This document shows positions 8,648 through 17,796 of a stretch of 64,000 nucleotides of DNA, piece after piece. Within the stretch, counting starts at the first letter, position 1, and the number at the start of each line of letters is the position of its first letter. This stretch comes from a virus. The translations under genes were made by a program, and so were the position numbers. The notes below the pieces were generated by a model that saw only the letters and a program-made list of their open reading frames with translations, made no database searches and had not been told where the DNA came from. Where the stretch lies: IMG/VR virus record IMGVR_UViG_3300021959_000011, positions 62,001-126,000 of that record; one strand, given 5' to 3'.

Positions 8648-9308
8648 TGTATTCTTCTATCATACCTCTCAGTCCATCTATGTGACTGTCTCTTTTGGAT
8701 GTGAATACTTCTGGTTCAGATTTACCATCAACCGCAGCAATAATAACTAAATTATTAATTGGAATTCCAGTTCTTTCTTCAAACATAACAGAATAACCAG
8801 ATGCCTGTCTAAAATACTTTTCTAATTTTCCATACTTATCACCAACCATAGTTTGTCTCGAAGTTTTAAAATCAATAATAGATAATTTTCCCATATATTC
8901 TGCAACGCAATCAACTGTACCAGCAAGTCGTAAGTGGTCAGAATAAAGACTACATTCTTGACTATACACATTATCTATCGCATTGTCAAGCACTGGTTGC
9001 ATAATTTTAAATAATTCTAAGTCAGTCGGAATCATTTTAGAAAAATTTAATTCAACATTATTAATATAATCTTCGCACATCTTGTGTACTGATGTACCAC
9101 GTCGAGCAGCTTGAGAACTTATTTTGTTTGCCTCTTTTTCACCTACACGCTTTCTCCATGCCATAATTCCCTTTGCAGAGAACCACCCAAGTACTGTAGT
9201 GATCGATGGATATTTCAATCCATCAGGTGTTTCGTAAAGTCTTTTGCCTTCGATATTTACTGTTTTTAATTTTTCAATTTCAAAGTCAAGTTCTACATGA
9301 TTAAACAT
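8562..9308 (-). CDS. PD-(D/E)XK superfamily exonuclease
   Basis: 248 residues. The core AGTVDCVAEYMGKLSIIDFK (about 130-150) gives the catalytic pattern: GTVD aspartate, then IDFK as the D-x-K motif. GTSVHKMCEDYIN earlier is typical of RecB-like/Cas4-type nucleases. Probably trims or degrades DNA in recombination or host DNA breakdown. No iron-sulphur cysteine cluster is visible. The downstream gene overlaps its 3' end. Confidence 0.75.
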   Translation of the reverse strand: MFNHVELDFEIEKLKTVNIEGKRLYETPDGLKYPSITTVLGWFSAKGIMAWRKRVGEKEANKISSQAARRGTSVHKMCEDYINNVELNFSKMIPTDLELFKIMQPVLDNAIDNVYSQECSLYSDHLRLAGTVDCVAEYMGKLSIIDFKTSRQTMVGDKYGKLEKYFRQASGYSVMFEERTGIPINNLVIIAAVDGKSEPEVFTSKRDSHIDGLRGMIEEYNENHRTLLELHNPDSYLRGRTTTVRANM

Positions 9309-9321
9309 TGTGTTTCCTATA

Positions 9322-10215
9322 TTATTTTACATTTCCCATAATTTGAGATAAGGTTTTACCTCTTGGAATTTTTTTCATGATTGTTTTATATATTTTCTGT
9401 TTTAATGCATCACCTTGAATGGCGCCGCCGGGCCCAGATTTTACATCTCGTAAAACTGGTTTTCCTTCTTTCTTAATTGTAATGTATTCAAAATCTTTTA
9501 CCGTTAGATTACCAGATGAATTCTTAATAGGATTTCCTTTATCATCTGTGTAGAATACTGTGTGATTTTTTCCACCTAGAATCATATGTACTGCACCATC
9601 TACTCCACTAGGTAGTCCTCTATCTATGTAATCTAACATAGTTTTAGCGGCGCCTTCATGGGTAGATAATAAAATATCGTCTGGTACAACCCTACTTCTA
9701 GATTTATTTTGTTTCACCGCAACTGAATAATCAGTCAATACCCATACAACATGAATATCTTTTGGTTGATATCCGGCATTTAACAGAGATGGAATAACAT
9801 CAGAAATATGTTTTGTATGTTTCATCGTAACATCGAAAATAATATTGGGTAATCTACCTTGAGACATACCTTTAAGTAACAATTCTAAAGTTTTATCTTT
9901 TAAGTTTAGACCTTCCACATGTTTATGTAAAATAAATACATCTTTTGGGTCTCTGAGATTTAATCCTAATAATTCTTGATTTGTTCTTTTGATATCATTG
10001 ATTTTAAGAATAAGTCTTTTCCACTCATCGACATCTCTAACTTTAAATTTTTCACCTTGCATAAAGTTTGAGATAGCAAAACCTTTACCACTACCGGCAC
10101 CACCAGCCAAAAAAACTATTTGGTTATACTTTGAACCTTTACCAACAATTACTTGTTTTTCTTCTAGGTATTCTTTTTCTAAAAAATCATGTCTTATATC
10201 TTCAAACTGTTTCAT
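9322..10215 (-). CDS. Zeta-type P-loop kinase
   Basis: 297 residues. Walker A GGAGSGKG at 38-45, preceded by a beta strand (IVFLA) and followed by RDVDEWK. The layout fits zeta-toxin/polynucleotide-kinase-like P-loop kinases common in marine myoviruses. A later NIIFDVTMKHTK strand resembles the second core strand. The substrate cannot be told from sequence; UDP-sugar, nucleotide or RNA ends are possible. Overlaps the MscS-like gene by 14 nt. Confidence 0.65.
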   Translation of the reverse strand: MKQFEDIRHDFLEKEYLEEKQVIVGKGSKYNQIVFLAGGAGSGKGFAISNFMQGEKFKVRDVDEWKRLILKINDIKRTNQELLGLNLRDPKDVFILHKHVEGLNLKDKTLELLLKGMSQGRLPNIIFDVTMKHTKHISDVIPSLLNAGYQPKDIHVVWVLTDYSVAVKQNKSRSRVVPDDILLSTHEGAAKTMLDYIDRGLPSGVDGAVHMILGGKNHTVFYTDDKGNPIKNSSGNLTVKDFEYITIKKEGKPVLRDVKSGPGGAIQGDALKQKIYKTIMKKIPRGKTLSQIMGNVK

Positions 10216-10594
10216 TTTTCGTATCCAGTATCTGTTGTATCTTTTGAGCCTTTTCTTGCTCTGTATCTAAATGCAAATCCTTATTAATTACTTTCTCTAA
10301 TTTGAGAAAGGGAATTCTTTCGTTTGGTACGTATCTCCAAGTAAACCCTTTATCAGAGTATACACCAAAAATACTCTCACGTAAACCTATTTTTACGATT
10401 AATGCATCATTACCATCTAAAATAACCTTATCTCCCTCATTAAACGCAGCATTCATTTTGAAAGTTGCACCCTTAACAAATGCATCTACAAAGTTTTTAA
10501 TCCATGCGGCGATAATTAAAGATAAAAGTATTGCTGCCCAAGGAGCCAAATATGAAGTCATATCACTTGAAAAGTTTGTAATTACTGGATCCAT
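10202..10594 (-). CDS. Minimal MscS-like mechanosensitive channel protein
   Basis: 130 residues. One or two N-terminal hydrophobic segments (about 12-35, APWAAILLSLIIAAWI) are followed by the MscS beta domain: FNEGDKVILDGNDALIVKIG, then VYSDKGFTWRYVPNERI, matching the F..GD.V...G..G.V..I and ...PN... pattern of the family. E. coli MscS is 286 residues with three TMs, so this is a cut-down form. It could form or modify a membrane pore, or act as a dominant partner of host MscS. Confidence 0.65.
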   Translation of the reverse strand: MDPVITNFSSDMTSYLAPWAAILLSLIIAAWIKNFVDAFVKGATFKMNAAFNEGDKVILDGNDALIVKIGLRESIFGVYSDKGFTWRYVPNERIPFLKLEKVINKDLHLDTEQEKAQKIQQILDTKNETV

Positions 10595-10614
10595 ATTCGA
10601 CTCCTTGGTTAAAG

Positions 10615-10944
10615 TTAAATTACCCCTTCGACTTCTTCACTTTCTTTTTTCCATTCCTCAATAACTTCGTCCATCTCTGTCAAAACAGGATTTTCCAGAC
10701 CAAGTTGTCTATCGATTGCGGCGTTTACAAATATATTTATAAAAGAAAAATCATCAACTAATTTATCCATATCTGTGTCTATATTATTATACTCCAAGTA
10801 ATCTACACATAAATTAATTACATCCATCGATAATTCTTCTGAGTATTTCAGTGTATCTTCATACGCTCCGTAGTTTTTAAATCCTTCTACTGGCGATTTC
10901 TGCTTCAGTTGAAAAATATGAGTGGCATCTACTACATTGGTCAT
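10615..10944 (-). CDS. Conserved acidic phage protein
   Basis: 109 residues, acidic and helical, with a central segment ELSMDVINLCVDYLEYNN typical of hypothetical proteins found beside phoH in marine T4-like phages (from memory). No catalytic motif. Confidence 0.55.
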   Translation of the reverse strand: MTNVVDATHIFQLKQKSPVEGFKNYGAYEDTLKYSEELSMDVINLCVDYLEYNNIDTDMDKLVDDFSFINIFVNAAIDRQLGLENPVLTEMDEVIEEWKKESEEVEGVI

Positions 10945-10965
10945 GTTAACCTCCTATTATTATAA

Positions 10966-11676
10966 TTATAGACCTTTTTTATCTTTTAAAATAATATAAT
11001 TTTTAACTAACTCGCTTCTCACAATATCAGATTGATGAAATTCAATAAATGAAAATTCTGGCATGTCTTTAATAATTTCGATAAAATCACTTATACCATT
11101 TCTTTCAGAAGACTTACTAAAGTCGGATTGTCTAAAATCTCCACAGAAAATAATTTTACAATTATCTCCAATACGTGTAATGATACTGTCTAGTTCATGA
11201 AAATTTAAATTTTGACATTCATCAACTATAATGATTGTATCTTCTAATGTTATACCTCTGATATAGGATGTTGTTAGAAAATTTACGGCATTCTTTTTTC
11301 GTAAAATTTCATACGCATCTCCTCTCTGGAATATATTAGTAAAGATTGATTTATATGGTGCTTCGTATACCTCCGTTTTTTGTTCTTCTGTGCCAGGCAA
11401 GAAACCAATATCTCTAGTTGGTACTACACTACGCACAATAGTTAAATTCTTATACTGATTTTGTGGGTCTAAAACTTCACTCATTCCAAGGTAACAGGAT
11501 ATAAAAGTTTTTCCTGTACCAGCTAATCCATGCAAAAATAAATTTTTGTCGTTCTCATACGCCGTCCAAACTTTGTCTTGCGTAAATGTTATAGGTGTTA
11601 TTTCCTGTAAATTAAAATATGGTTCATTAAGTACTGATTTTCTTTTTGCATTTTGTTTAGTTTTATGTCTACCCAT
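10966..11676 (-). CDS. phoH: PhoH-like ATPase
   Basis: 236 residues. Walker A GLAGTGKT at 50-57 and Walker B with the PhoH signature VDECQN at 151-156, then GDFRQSD. PhoH-like P-loop ATPases are among the commonest accessory genes of marine myoviruses and belong to the host Pho regulon in some bacteria; their biochemical role is unsettled. This window also has a Na/Pi transporter, which may or may not be linked. Confidence 0.88.
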   Translation of the reverse strand: MGRHKTKQNAKRKSVLNEPYFNLQEITPITFTQDKVWTAYENDKNLFLHGLAGTGKTFISCYLGMSEVLDPQNQYKNLTIVRSVVPTRDIGFLPGTEEQKTEVYEAPYKSIFTNIFQRGDAYEILRKKNAVNFLTTSYIRGITLEDTIIIVDECQNLNFHELDSIITRIGDNCKIIFCGDFRQSDFSKSSERNGISDFIEIIKDMPEFSFIEFHQSDIVRSELVKNYIILKDKKGL

Positions 11677-11724
11677 GTTTACTCCTTAGTTGGACCACCC
11701 ATAGTATAAAATATTCAAATGTGG

Positions 11725-11988
11725 TTATTGAAATTTAGATTCCCTTTTTGCAGCCCCCGGCATCTTTTTAACTTGGTCTAAAACTCCACTTCTAAAGTCA
11801 GTTGGCAGTTTCTGTACACCATATGCAACTGGGTCGCCAAGTGTTACTTTTGTAATCGTTTGTTGGATGTGTCCGTTACTACCACAGTCAGGACAATCTT
11901 CACTTAATGGTAAATGTCTATTTGACATTGAATTCATTTTTTCAAAAGAATGGTCACATTCTTTACATTGATATGAATATGTTGGCAT
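11725..11988 (-). CDS. FmdB-type zinc ribbon protein
   Basis: 87 residues from MPTYSYQC, the classical FmdB/putative regulatory start. CxxC pairs at C8/C11 and CPDC form one zinc ribbon. An in-frame ATG 17 codons upstream is unlikely because the MPTY start is conserved and has AGGAG nearby. Regulatory role is inferred from the family only. Confidence 0.75.
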   Translation of the reverse strand: MPTYSYQCKECDHSFEKMNSMSNRHLPLSEDCPDCGSNGHIQQTITKVTLGDPVAYGVQKLPTDFRSGVLDQVKKMPGAAKRESKFQ

Positions 11989-11998
11989 TATATAACTC

Positions 11999-12787
11999 CT
12001 AAATGTTTTTATAATATAAAATAATATCGTGGTCTGCAATAAGTTTCAGTAGAGGCCTTCTACTGAAAAAACTGTTCCATCTACTTTTCCATCTTGTTTT
12101 AAAAATCTTCCATGCTGATGTTAGATGTGTTGTATTATCCATTTCTACATGGATGTATTCTCCCATGTGCGTATAAAGTAAACCAAAAGGTACTGATGGT
12201 ACAATATCTGCACCATGCACATGTCTGTAAAATTTTGATTTGACTGATTGACAATATTTTTTTGTACCCACTCTTGGTTGTCCAAATGTATATACCTGTC
12301 CAATGTACTTTGAGCGTGCGGCAGCAACCGTGGCAAGGGCGCCACCAAGACTATGACCAGTAAAGTATACAATATCACCTTTAGTATAAGTTTCGTCTAG
12401 CACTCGTTCTACATCATTCCAGATGTTATCTAATGCACCAGCAAAACCACGATGCACCATTCCTTGTTTTTCTCCCTTAGTGGGGAAAAGATTTAAATCT
12501 GCAACAACATCTTTTAATTCAGTTGGTTCTGTACCCCTAAATGCAATAACAATAGATTTACCAGACTTGAATAACATGGCCTCTGTACCATCTACATCAA
12601 AGTATGCGAGTTTAGTAACTTTATATGATTTTAAGTGTTGTTTAACTGTTTGCTTATTATCTGACAAATAAGCAAGTGCGGAAAACAAAGACATTTGTTT
12701 TGCAATATTTCTGTCATAATTAACAGATTGTGATATACTATTCCATTTTCCGAGCTCGTCAATAAGCTCAATCTTTTTTTCTTTCAT
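11999..12787 (-). CDS. Class 3 lipase (alpha/beta hydrolase)
   Basis: Lipase_3 family, hydrolysing acylglycerols or phospholipids. 262 residues from MKEKK. I chose this start because GGAG lies 8 nt upstream and the longer ORF overlaps the HNH gene. Nucleophile elbow GHSLGGA with S146; D194 in GADIVPSVP and H253 in ADHD complete a plausible triad. The IAFRGTE oxyanion strand is present. No signal peptide. It may attack host membrane lipids from inside, in takeover or lysis. Confidence 0.8.
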   Translation of the reverse strand: MKEKKIELIDELGKWNSISQSVNYDRNIAKQMSLFSALAYLSDNKQTVKQHLKSYKVTKLAYFDVDGTEAMLFKSGKSIVIAFRGTEPTELKDVVADLNLFPTKGEKQGMVHRGFAGALDNIWNDVERVLDETYTKGDIVYFTGHSLGGALATVAAARSKYIGQVYTFGQPRVGTKKYCQSVKSKFYRHVHGADIVPSVPFGLLYTHMGEYIHVEMDNTTHLTSAWKIFKTRWKSRWNSFFSRRPLLKLIADHDIILYYKNI

Positions 12788-12791
12788 TCGT

Positions 12792-13346
12792 CTACTCCAA
12801 GTCCGTATCCCAATAAACATAATCAATCCAAGTTAGGTGCAGTTTTTGGTATTTTTCCTTACTGATACCTCTCATCAAATGGGTGTTTGATGGCACTACT
12901 GGTTTATTTATAGGATACATTCCAATCTCTTTGGTGAGTCGATTTCCTTTCTTTGTATTGCACCGCCGACATGCAGTTACAATATTATGCCAAGATGTGT
13001 TACCACCACGACTTAATGGTAATACATGATCGAATGTCAAATCTTTTGTTGGAAATTTTGTATTGCAATACTGACATTTAAATCTATCTCTTGCAAAAAC
13101 ATTAAGCCTAGTAAATCTAGGTGTCCTATGAGTTTTTACGTATGATTTAAGTGATATTACTGATGGTACATACATCTTGAAAGACGCACTATGTACAACA
13201 TGTTCATCATATTCGTGTACAACATTAACTCTTTCAAGCAAGGTAGAAGTAACTGCTTCTTGCCATGTGCAAGTAGATAAGGGCATTGTTGCCAGTGGTC
13301 TATAATCCGCATTCAGAACTAAAGTCTGAACATTGTTTGGTATCAT
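12792..13346 (-). CDS. HNH endonuclease
   Basis: 184 residues. HNH core with zinc cysteines C91/C94 (CQYC) and C126/C129 (CRRC), DHV at 106-108 and WHNIVTAC. The N-terminal segment (VLNADYRPLATMPLS) is the one seen in free-standing HNH proteins of cyanophages and bacteria. It may be a homing-type nuclease or a packaging/recombination enzyme. It sits in line with neighbouring genes with no sign of intron insertion. Confidence 0.85.
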   Translation of the reverse strand: MIPNNVQTLVLNADYRPLATMPLSTCTWQEAVTSTLLERVNVVHEYDEHVVHSASFKMYVPSVISLKSYVKTHRTPRFTRLNVFARDRFKCQYCNTKFPTKDLTFDHVLPLSRGGNTSWHNIVTACRRCNTKKGNRLTKEIGMYPINKPVVPSNTHLMRGISKEKYQKLHLTWIDYVYWDTDLE

Positions 13347-13407
13347 GAAAGTTTCCTACACAACCAACTCTATCTAATTTTATTTAGTGGAGTAAAGTTT
13401 TCCGAAG

Positions 13408-13665
13408 TTACGTTTTTGGAAACTCTATAATATTTTCTGCATTGGAAGTGCCATCATTTTTGGTCAAAAGATCAGTCATTAACCTGTCCAGTGAATCTTT
13501 AGACATTGTGATATCATTATCACCAAATAAATACTCACTATCAATGGCATTATCAACGTACCCAAGTTCTGCATCTTTTAAAAATTTTATATCTGATTCA
13601 ATCTGGTCTAAACGTTTACAGATTGCATTTAAAATTGTTAATGCAGTATCTTCGAATGGTGTCAT
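13408..13665 (-). CDS. Small helical protein of unknown function
   Basis: 85 residues with an N-terminal helix (ALTILNAICKRLDQIESDIKFL) and an acidic remainder. Preceded by a consensus early promoter. First gene of the unit that runs on to the HNH nuclease and lipase. Confidence 0.55.
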   Translation of the reverse strand: MTPFEDTALTILNAICKRLDQIESDIKFLKDAELGYVDNAIDSEYLFGDNDITMSKDSLDRLMTDLLTKNDGTSNAENIIEFPKT

Positions 13666-13694
13666 TTTAGAATCCTTTTTGTATTTTGATTAAT

Positions 13695-13723
13695 AAAGTA
13701 ACATTTTATTCATCATTTGTCAA
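13695..13723 (-). promoter_or_regulatory. Early promoter TTGACA-17-TACTTT
   Basis: -35 at 13718-13723, -10 at 13695-13700. It lies just after the stop of the CHASE2 cyclase and starts the next early unit. Confidence 0.7.
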
Positions 13724-13726
13724 GCA

Positions 13727-15769
13727 CTATTTTGTTGTTGCTATAAAAACACCATTCCAATCTTCTGGTAAATCCTGAGTTTCCATGTATTCGCACCTTT
13801 CTTTCCACATCCTGTAATAACCTTCCATACGTCCATCAAAATGGTCAACCAAACCTTCACACAAATACCCAGCGCGTACAAATTCCTTATTACGATAGTG
13901 CTTTAACATTTCATCATGTATTCTACCACTAACTCTATAGTGATTTTTAATATTATCTAATGCGGTGTAAATACTTATACCTATAGTCTTTCCTTTGACT
14001 GCAAGATCATCTAACTTCAGATAAAAGAAATCATCTTTTGTTCTATTATAGGTTTCTTCTCCAATTAACAAAACCATACCATATTCTTTACACTTTGATT
14101 CTATTCTCGCAGCAGTTGATACAGAATCCCCCAATACGTCATACGAGTGTCTTGCAGTACTTCCCATTTCACCCAAATAACCAAGACCAGTATTAATACC
14201 AGCCCCCATACCAACTGGAGGCCTACCTTCACTAGTAATTTTTTCATTGAACTTTTCCACAGCATTTAACATATCAAATGCAGTTTGTACTGCAGTCTTG
14301 GCATGGTTTGGATCATCTATAGGGGCATTATGAACATGCATACTTGCATCACCAATATATTTGATAACCATACCTTCACTATCAAGAATTGGTTGTGTGA
14401 TTGCATCCATATAACCATTCATAATCTTAGTCAAACCTTTTACGTCATCACCAAAAGATTCTCCTAATGGTGTGAAACCACGCAAATCGGAAAAACAAAT
14501 ACTAATCTCTTTTTTCATACCATCTTTGATAAGTGAAGGATTTTCTTGTAACATGCGTACAACTGTGGGAGATGCATAACCGGCAAATTGTTTTTTGATT
14601 TCTTGTTTCTCTAAAAATTCACTGATAAACTTTACTGAGTATCTAAAAGTACCTAATAAAAGTAACAAGAATGATATCGTAAGTCCATCAATCAAAAATC
14701 CATATTGATTAAAAATGTATACTGTACTGTACATTATACCCACTAATGTAAACGTAAAGAAACATAATCCAATATAAGTCCAGTTTGATAACACAATTAA
14801 TAACAGTCCAATAACTATCAATGCAGTAATTTCGCCCCAGGCCTTTGCATCTGGGTGTCTTGAAATATTTGAGTCGTTGAATACTGTGCCCAACATGACT
14901 GCCTGCATTTCGTGCGGCCATATACCACCTTTTGCAGTAGAGATAGGTTGTGCAATCCCACCAGCACTAACACCAACAAAAACAACACCACCATTAAAAT
15001 TATCTGGTAAGTTTTCACTACTCACAGAAGTATATCCCTGAGACCAATCAATCCAGATTTCACCAAGGGCGTTTGTCTGAATAGAACCAAATTGTGGAAT
15101 TCTCAGTTTATCTACGCCGAGGGGGGATAGTTTAATTTGAAATGAAGGATCTCCAGCAATAACTCTTAAAGTCTCCATTGTTACATTTGGATATAAAACT
15201 CCACCACTTTCAAACACAAGGGGAGCTCTTCTTGTTACACCATCCAATTCTGGATAAGTGTCAGTTATCCCTGTACCAAGTGCAGTACCTTCAAGTAATT
15301 CAATATTAGTTGTGATGCCAGATATACTTGGAATGAGATGCATATACTGACTATTAATAATTCCAGCGCCAGGGTTATATGGTTCATTTTTGTTCTCCTC
15401 TGTACCTATCATTGTTAAAATGACAGGATACTCATTTAAAATATAAGATAATTCTTCATCTTCTCCAAATCTATCTTTTTCGCTCATAAGTACATTAAAT
15501 ACAACTAGTCCAGCACCTCTATCGTAAATATCTTGGATAATCTCCCCATAAATACTTCGAGGAAATGGCCATTGTCCATATTCATCAATAGTTGTTTCAT
15601 CTATATTGACTGTAAAAATATTATTTTGTTGTATTGGTTGACTTGTAATAAGAGTGTCAAAATATCTTAACCTAACACTCTCAACAAAATTTGGATTGAC
15701 ATGATAGATCCATGTCAGACATGCGAGTAGTAAAATACTCCATACAGGTGAAAGTAAAACTTTTTTCAT
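13727..15769 (-). CDS. CHASE2-domain adenylate cyclase
   Basis: Membrane sensor that should make cAMP. 680 residues: N-terminal TM (about 7-24), extracytoplasmic CHASE2 domain (about 30-300), three TMs (about 310-375), then a class III cyclase domain (about 415-605). Metal aspartates D428 and D474, adenine-specifying K470 and D544, and catalytic R555 are present. The usual catalytic asparagine four residues before that arginine is replaced by S551 (V-S-T-A-A-R). The start overlaps the upstream gene (ATGA). Last gene of the curli-like operon. A sensor cyclase next to a FecR protein is a known bacterial pairing. In a phage it is very unusual. Confidence 0.9.
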   Translation of the reverse strand: MKKVLLSPVWSILLLACLTWIYHVNPNFVESVRLRYFDTLITSQPIQQNNIFTVNIDETTIDEYGQWPFPRSIYGEIIQDIYDRGAGLVVFNVLMSEKDRFGEDEELSYILNEYPVILTMIGTEENKNEPYNPGAGIINSQYMHLIPSISGITTNIELLEGTALGTGITDTYPELDGVTRRAPLVFESGGVLYPNVTMETLRVIAGDPSFQIKLSPLGVDKLRIPQFGSIQTNALGEIWIDWSQGYTSVSSENLPDNFNGGVVFVGVSAGGIAQPISTAKGGIWPHEMQAVMLGTVFNDSNISRHPDAKAWGEITALIVIGLLLIVLSNWTYIGLCFFTFTLVGIMYSTVYIFNQYGFLIDGLTISFLLLLLGTFRYSVKFISEFLEKQEIKKQFAGYASPTVVRMLQENPSLIKDGMKKEISICFSDLRGFTPLGESFGDDVKGLTKIMNGYMDAITQPILDSEGMVIKYIGDASMHVHNAPIDDPNHAKTAVQTAFDMLNAVEKFNEKITSEGRPPVGMGAGINTGLGYLGEMGSTARHSYDVLGDSVSTAARIESKCKEYGMVLLIGEETYNRTKDDFFYLKLDDLAVKGKTIGISIYTALDNIKNHYRVSGRIHDEMLKHYRNKEFVRAGYLCEGLVDHFDGRMEGYYRMWKERCEYMETQDLPEDWNGVFIATTK

Positions 15770-16041
15770 GACAACTTTTTCTTTATATACAATACTACCG
15801 CATAAACTGTTAAAAGATACACTGTTGCGATACTAACATCTACAATATGTTCTCTCATATTATATATAAATTCTATTCCTGCCTGAACATCTCCCTGACC
15901 ACCTACACCAACATTTTCTGTAATATTGATTGTTTTGCCTTCGAACCCGTCAAAGGCGCCATCCTCAATAATAATTTCACAATCGTCACATTCGCCGTCT
16001 TGCCAAGGTTCTACTGTTTGATTAATTTCAATGTCATTCAT
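15766..16041 (-). CDS. Small bitopic membrane protein
   Basis: 91 residues: acidic Cys-containing N-terminus (GECDDCEIIIEDG), a Gly-rich ITENVGVGGQGD segment, and a C-terminal TM (about 67-86) with a lysine-rich end. ATGA overlap with the cyclase gene suggests the two proteins act together, for instance as a periplasmic or membrane partner of the CHASE2 sensor. No family recognised. Confidence 0.6.
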   Translation of the reverse strand: MNDIEINQTVEPWQDGECDDCEIIIEDGAFDGFEGKTINITENVGVGGQGDVQAGIEFIYNMREHIVDVSIATVYLLTVYAVVLYIKKKLS

Positions 16042-16048
16042 TTTTTCC

Positions 16049-16747
16049 TCAATTCTGTGTCACATTTACTGTACACCCAGATGAATTAGTGCAATAATTT
16101 GTAATAGAGATTGATTTTGATGCTGGGTCTTGGTAACTTGATCCAAGTTGTTGTATATTTGCTGTCACGGGCCCGCCAGCATTTGTTACATTGATAGTTG
16201 CTGAGTTATTAAGTGAACGTTGGTAAAGAGTAACATCGTTGTCATCACCTGTCACATAGATACCACCATAGGCTACACCATAACTGTCGCTGTTATGTTT
16301 TACTGTATTACCATCACCAGTTATATAAGTCTCACTTTCTTTGTGTCCACCCCAACTACCACCACTACTATTATTGATTAACCGACTCATTACAGTATTT
16401 TCATCACCTGTTATTTCTACAATAGTTTCTCTGGTGTTGCCATTGTTTTGTCCGGCCGCATGACTAGTTCGAACTATGTTTTCATTTCCAATCATTGTCA
16501 CATCTACAACACTGTTATCACTTTTATAACCTCTACTCCACCCTACTGCATTACCATTTAAGTCAATACAATTACTGTCAGCATTAGGTGTGGCACAATA
16601 ACGAAATTCGTTATCCCGTCCATCTTGAACCACAGTAAGTTCAAGATTGTCGCCAACTTGATTGATATAAATTTCGTTACTATTGGACTTGGATGATATT
16701 AATAGTGTTATTACCAACACCAAGCCGATAGTTATATATTGCTTCAT
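16049..16747 (-). CDS. Curlin-like repeat protein (second)
   Basis: 232 residues with a signal peptide (about 1-24). Irregular repeats around I.Q.GDN, TGDENTV, TGDGNTV and TGDDNDV, about 20-35 residues apart, resemble curlin (CsgA/CsgB) repeats, where Gln/Asn ladders stack in the amyloid. The ending TVNVTQN matches repeat ends. Its 5' part overlaps the FecR gene by 68 nt in another frame. Could be the minor or nucleating subunit. Divergent from enterobacterial curlins. Confidence 0.7.
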   Translation of the reverse strand: MKQYITIGLVLVITLLISSKSNSNEIYINQVGDNLELTVVQDGRDNEFRYCATPNADSNCIDLNGNAVGWSRGYKSDNSVVDVTMIGNENIVRTSHAAGQNNGNTRETIVEITGDENTVMSRLINNSSGGSWGGHKESETYITGDGNTVKHNSDSYGVAYGGIYVTGDDNDVTLYQRSLNNSATINVTNAGGPVTANIQQLGSSYQDPASKSISITNYCTNSSGCTVNVTQN

Positions 16748-17795
16748 CTTGTTGCTCCACGTTTATCGTATACCCATATTCTTGGTTTAATTCTAAATCA
16801 ATATAATGAGTAATGGATGCATCTTCTCTACTAAACTTCCAATTTGGTTCTTCAACTTCTAATGTTATTCTTGTGGCTGGATCGTATCCAAATACTTTAT
16901 CTGCAAAAAATTCTTCGTTCTGTTTTTGTAACTCATCTTTAAATAATTCCGCCAATGCTAGGTTCATCGTGTCTAACATATCATGCAACAATTCTTGTAA
17001 ATATAAGTCAGTATTATTTAGTTCAGTTACCCAGATGTTTTTGATATCGTCTAAAAGTACATCTTCATCCAACCCATCATATTCTAAAAAGTCAATATCT
17101 AAAAAATCATAAATTTTTCGCGCCTTGCGTACAATTTCTTCTTCCTCTTCTATATATGGAGATTTCTTTCTAAGAATTAAGAGATTTGTAATATCGGATT
17201 CTTCTAAAGGTAATATTAATGGTTTTAACGGTGGGGTCCAAGATTGTTTTACAATAGTTGTTTGATAAGATTGATTCATTATAACAATACCATTATCATT
17301 TTCTACAGTAATTTCACCAGTAACACAATATCCACTTATATCACAACTAGGCAGTAATGTAACCATTGTGCCACCAATTTCATCTACAACCATTACAAAA
17401 TCCGTGCCACGCACATTAATCTTTGCACTAGGAGTTCTTATGTTTACACGCTGTCTACTATTCTTTGCAATTTGACCACTTGCGTATCTAACTGTACCCA
17501 GAGTTGCCCTTAAACCCAATCTACCAGTACGAGTATTTGGATCATAAACAAAATCATCGATCAACAATCTTGCATGTTCTGTAATATCTACTCTAGTTTC
17601 ATCAACAAAATCGATTCTCATTCTACCCTTGGCAGTAACAGCAGTATCCATAGGCATAACACCTACGCCCCTGCCACCATCAATAACTTGATTATCTCTT
17701 TCTAACACTCCACTACCACTAAACTTACCTATTTCACCGGCACTACCAAACGCATAAGTTGGTATCAACAATAATAGACTTATTATCCTAAACAC
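16680..17795 (-). CDS. Secreted FecR-domain protein
   Basis: 371 residues with a signal peptide (about 1-17). The FecR beta domain spans about 25-170: GSGVLERDNQVI, VDETRVDITEHARL, GTVRYASGQ and the hallmark RTPSAKINVRGTDF. A helical, acidic segment follows (about 205-300). Periplasmic FecR domains sense and relay signals; FecR and CHASE2 proteins often share operons in bacteria. The C-terminus (NNTINIIQVQ) looks like a curlin-type repeat, hinting at direct contact with the fibre subunits. Confidence 0.82.
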   Translation of the reverse strand: MFRIISLLLLIPTYAFGSAGEIGKFSGSGVLERDNQVIDGGRGVGVMPMDTAVTAKGRMRIDFVDETRVDITEHARLLIDDFVYDPNTRTGRLGLRATLGTVRYASGQIAKNSRQRVNIRTPSAKINVRGTDFVMVVDEIGGTMVTLLPSCDISGYCVTGEITVENDNGIVIMNQSYQTTIVKQSWTPPLKPLILPLEESDITNLLILRKKSPYIEEEEEIVRKARKIYDFLDIDFLEYDGLDEDVLLDDIKNIWVTELNNTDLYLQELLHDMLDTMNLALAELFKDELQKQNEEFFADKVFGYDPATRITLEVEEPNWKFSREDASITHYIDLELNQEYGYTINVEQQDEAIYNYRLGVGNNTINIIQVQ

Positions 17796-17796
17796 A

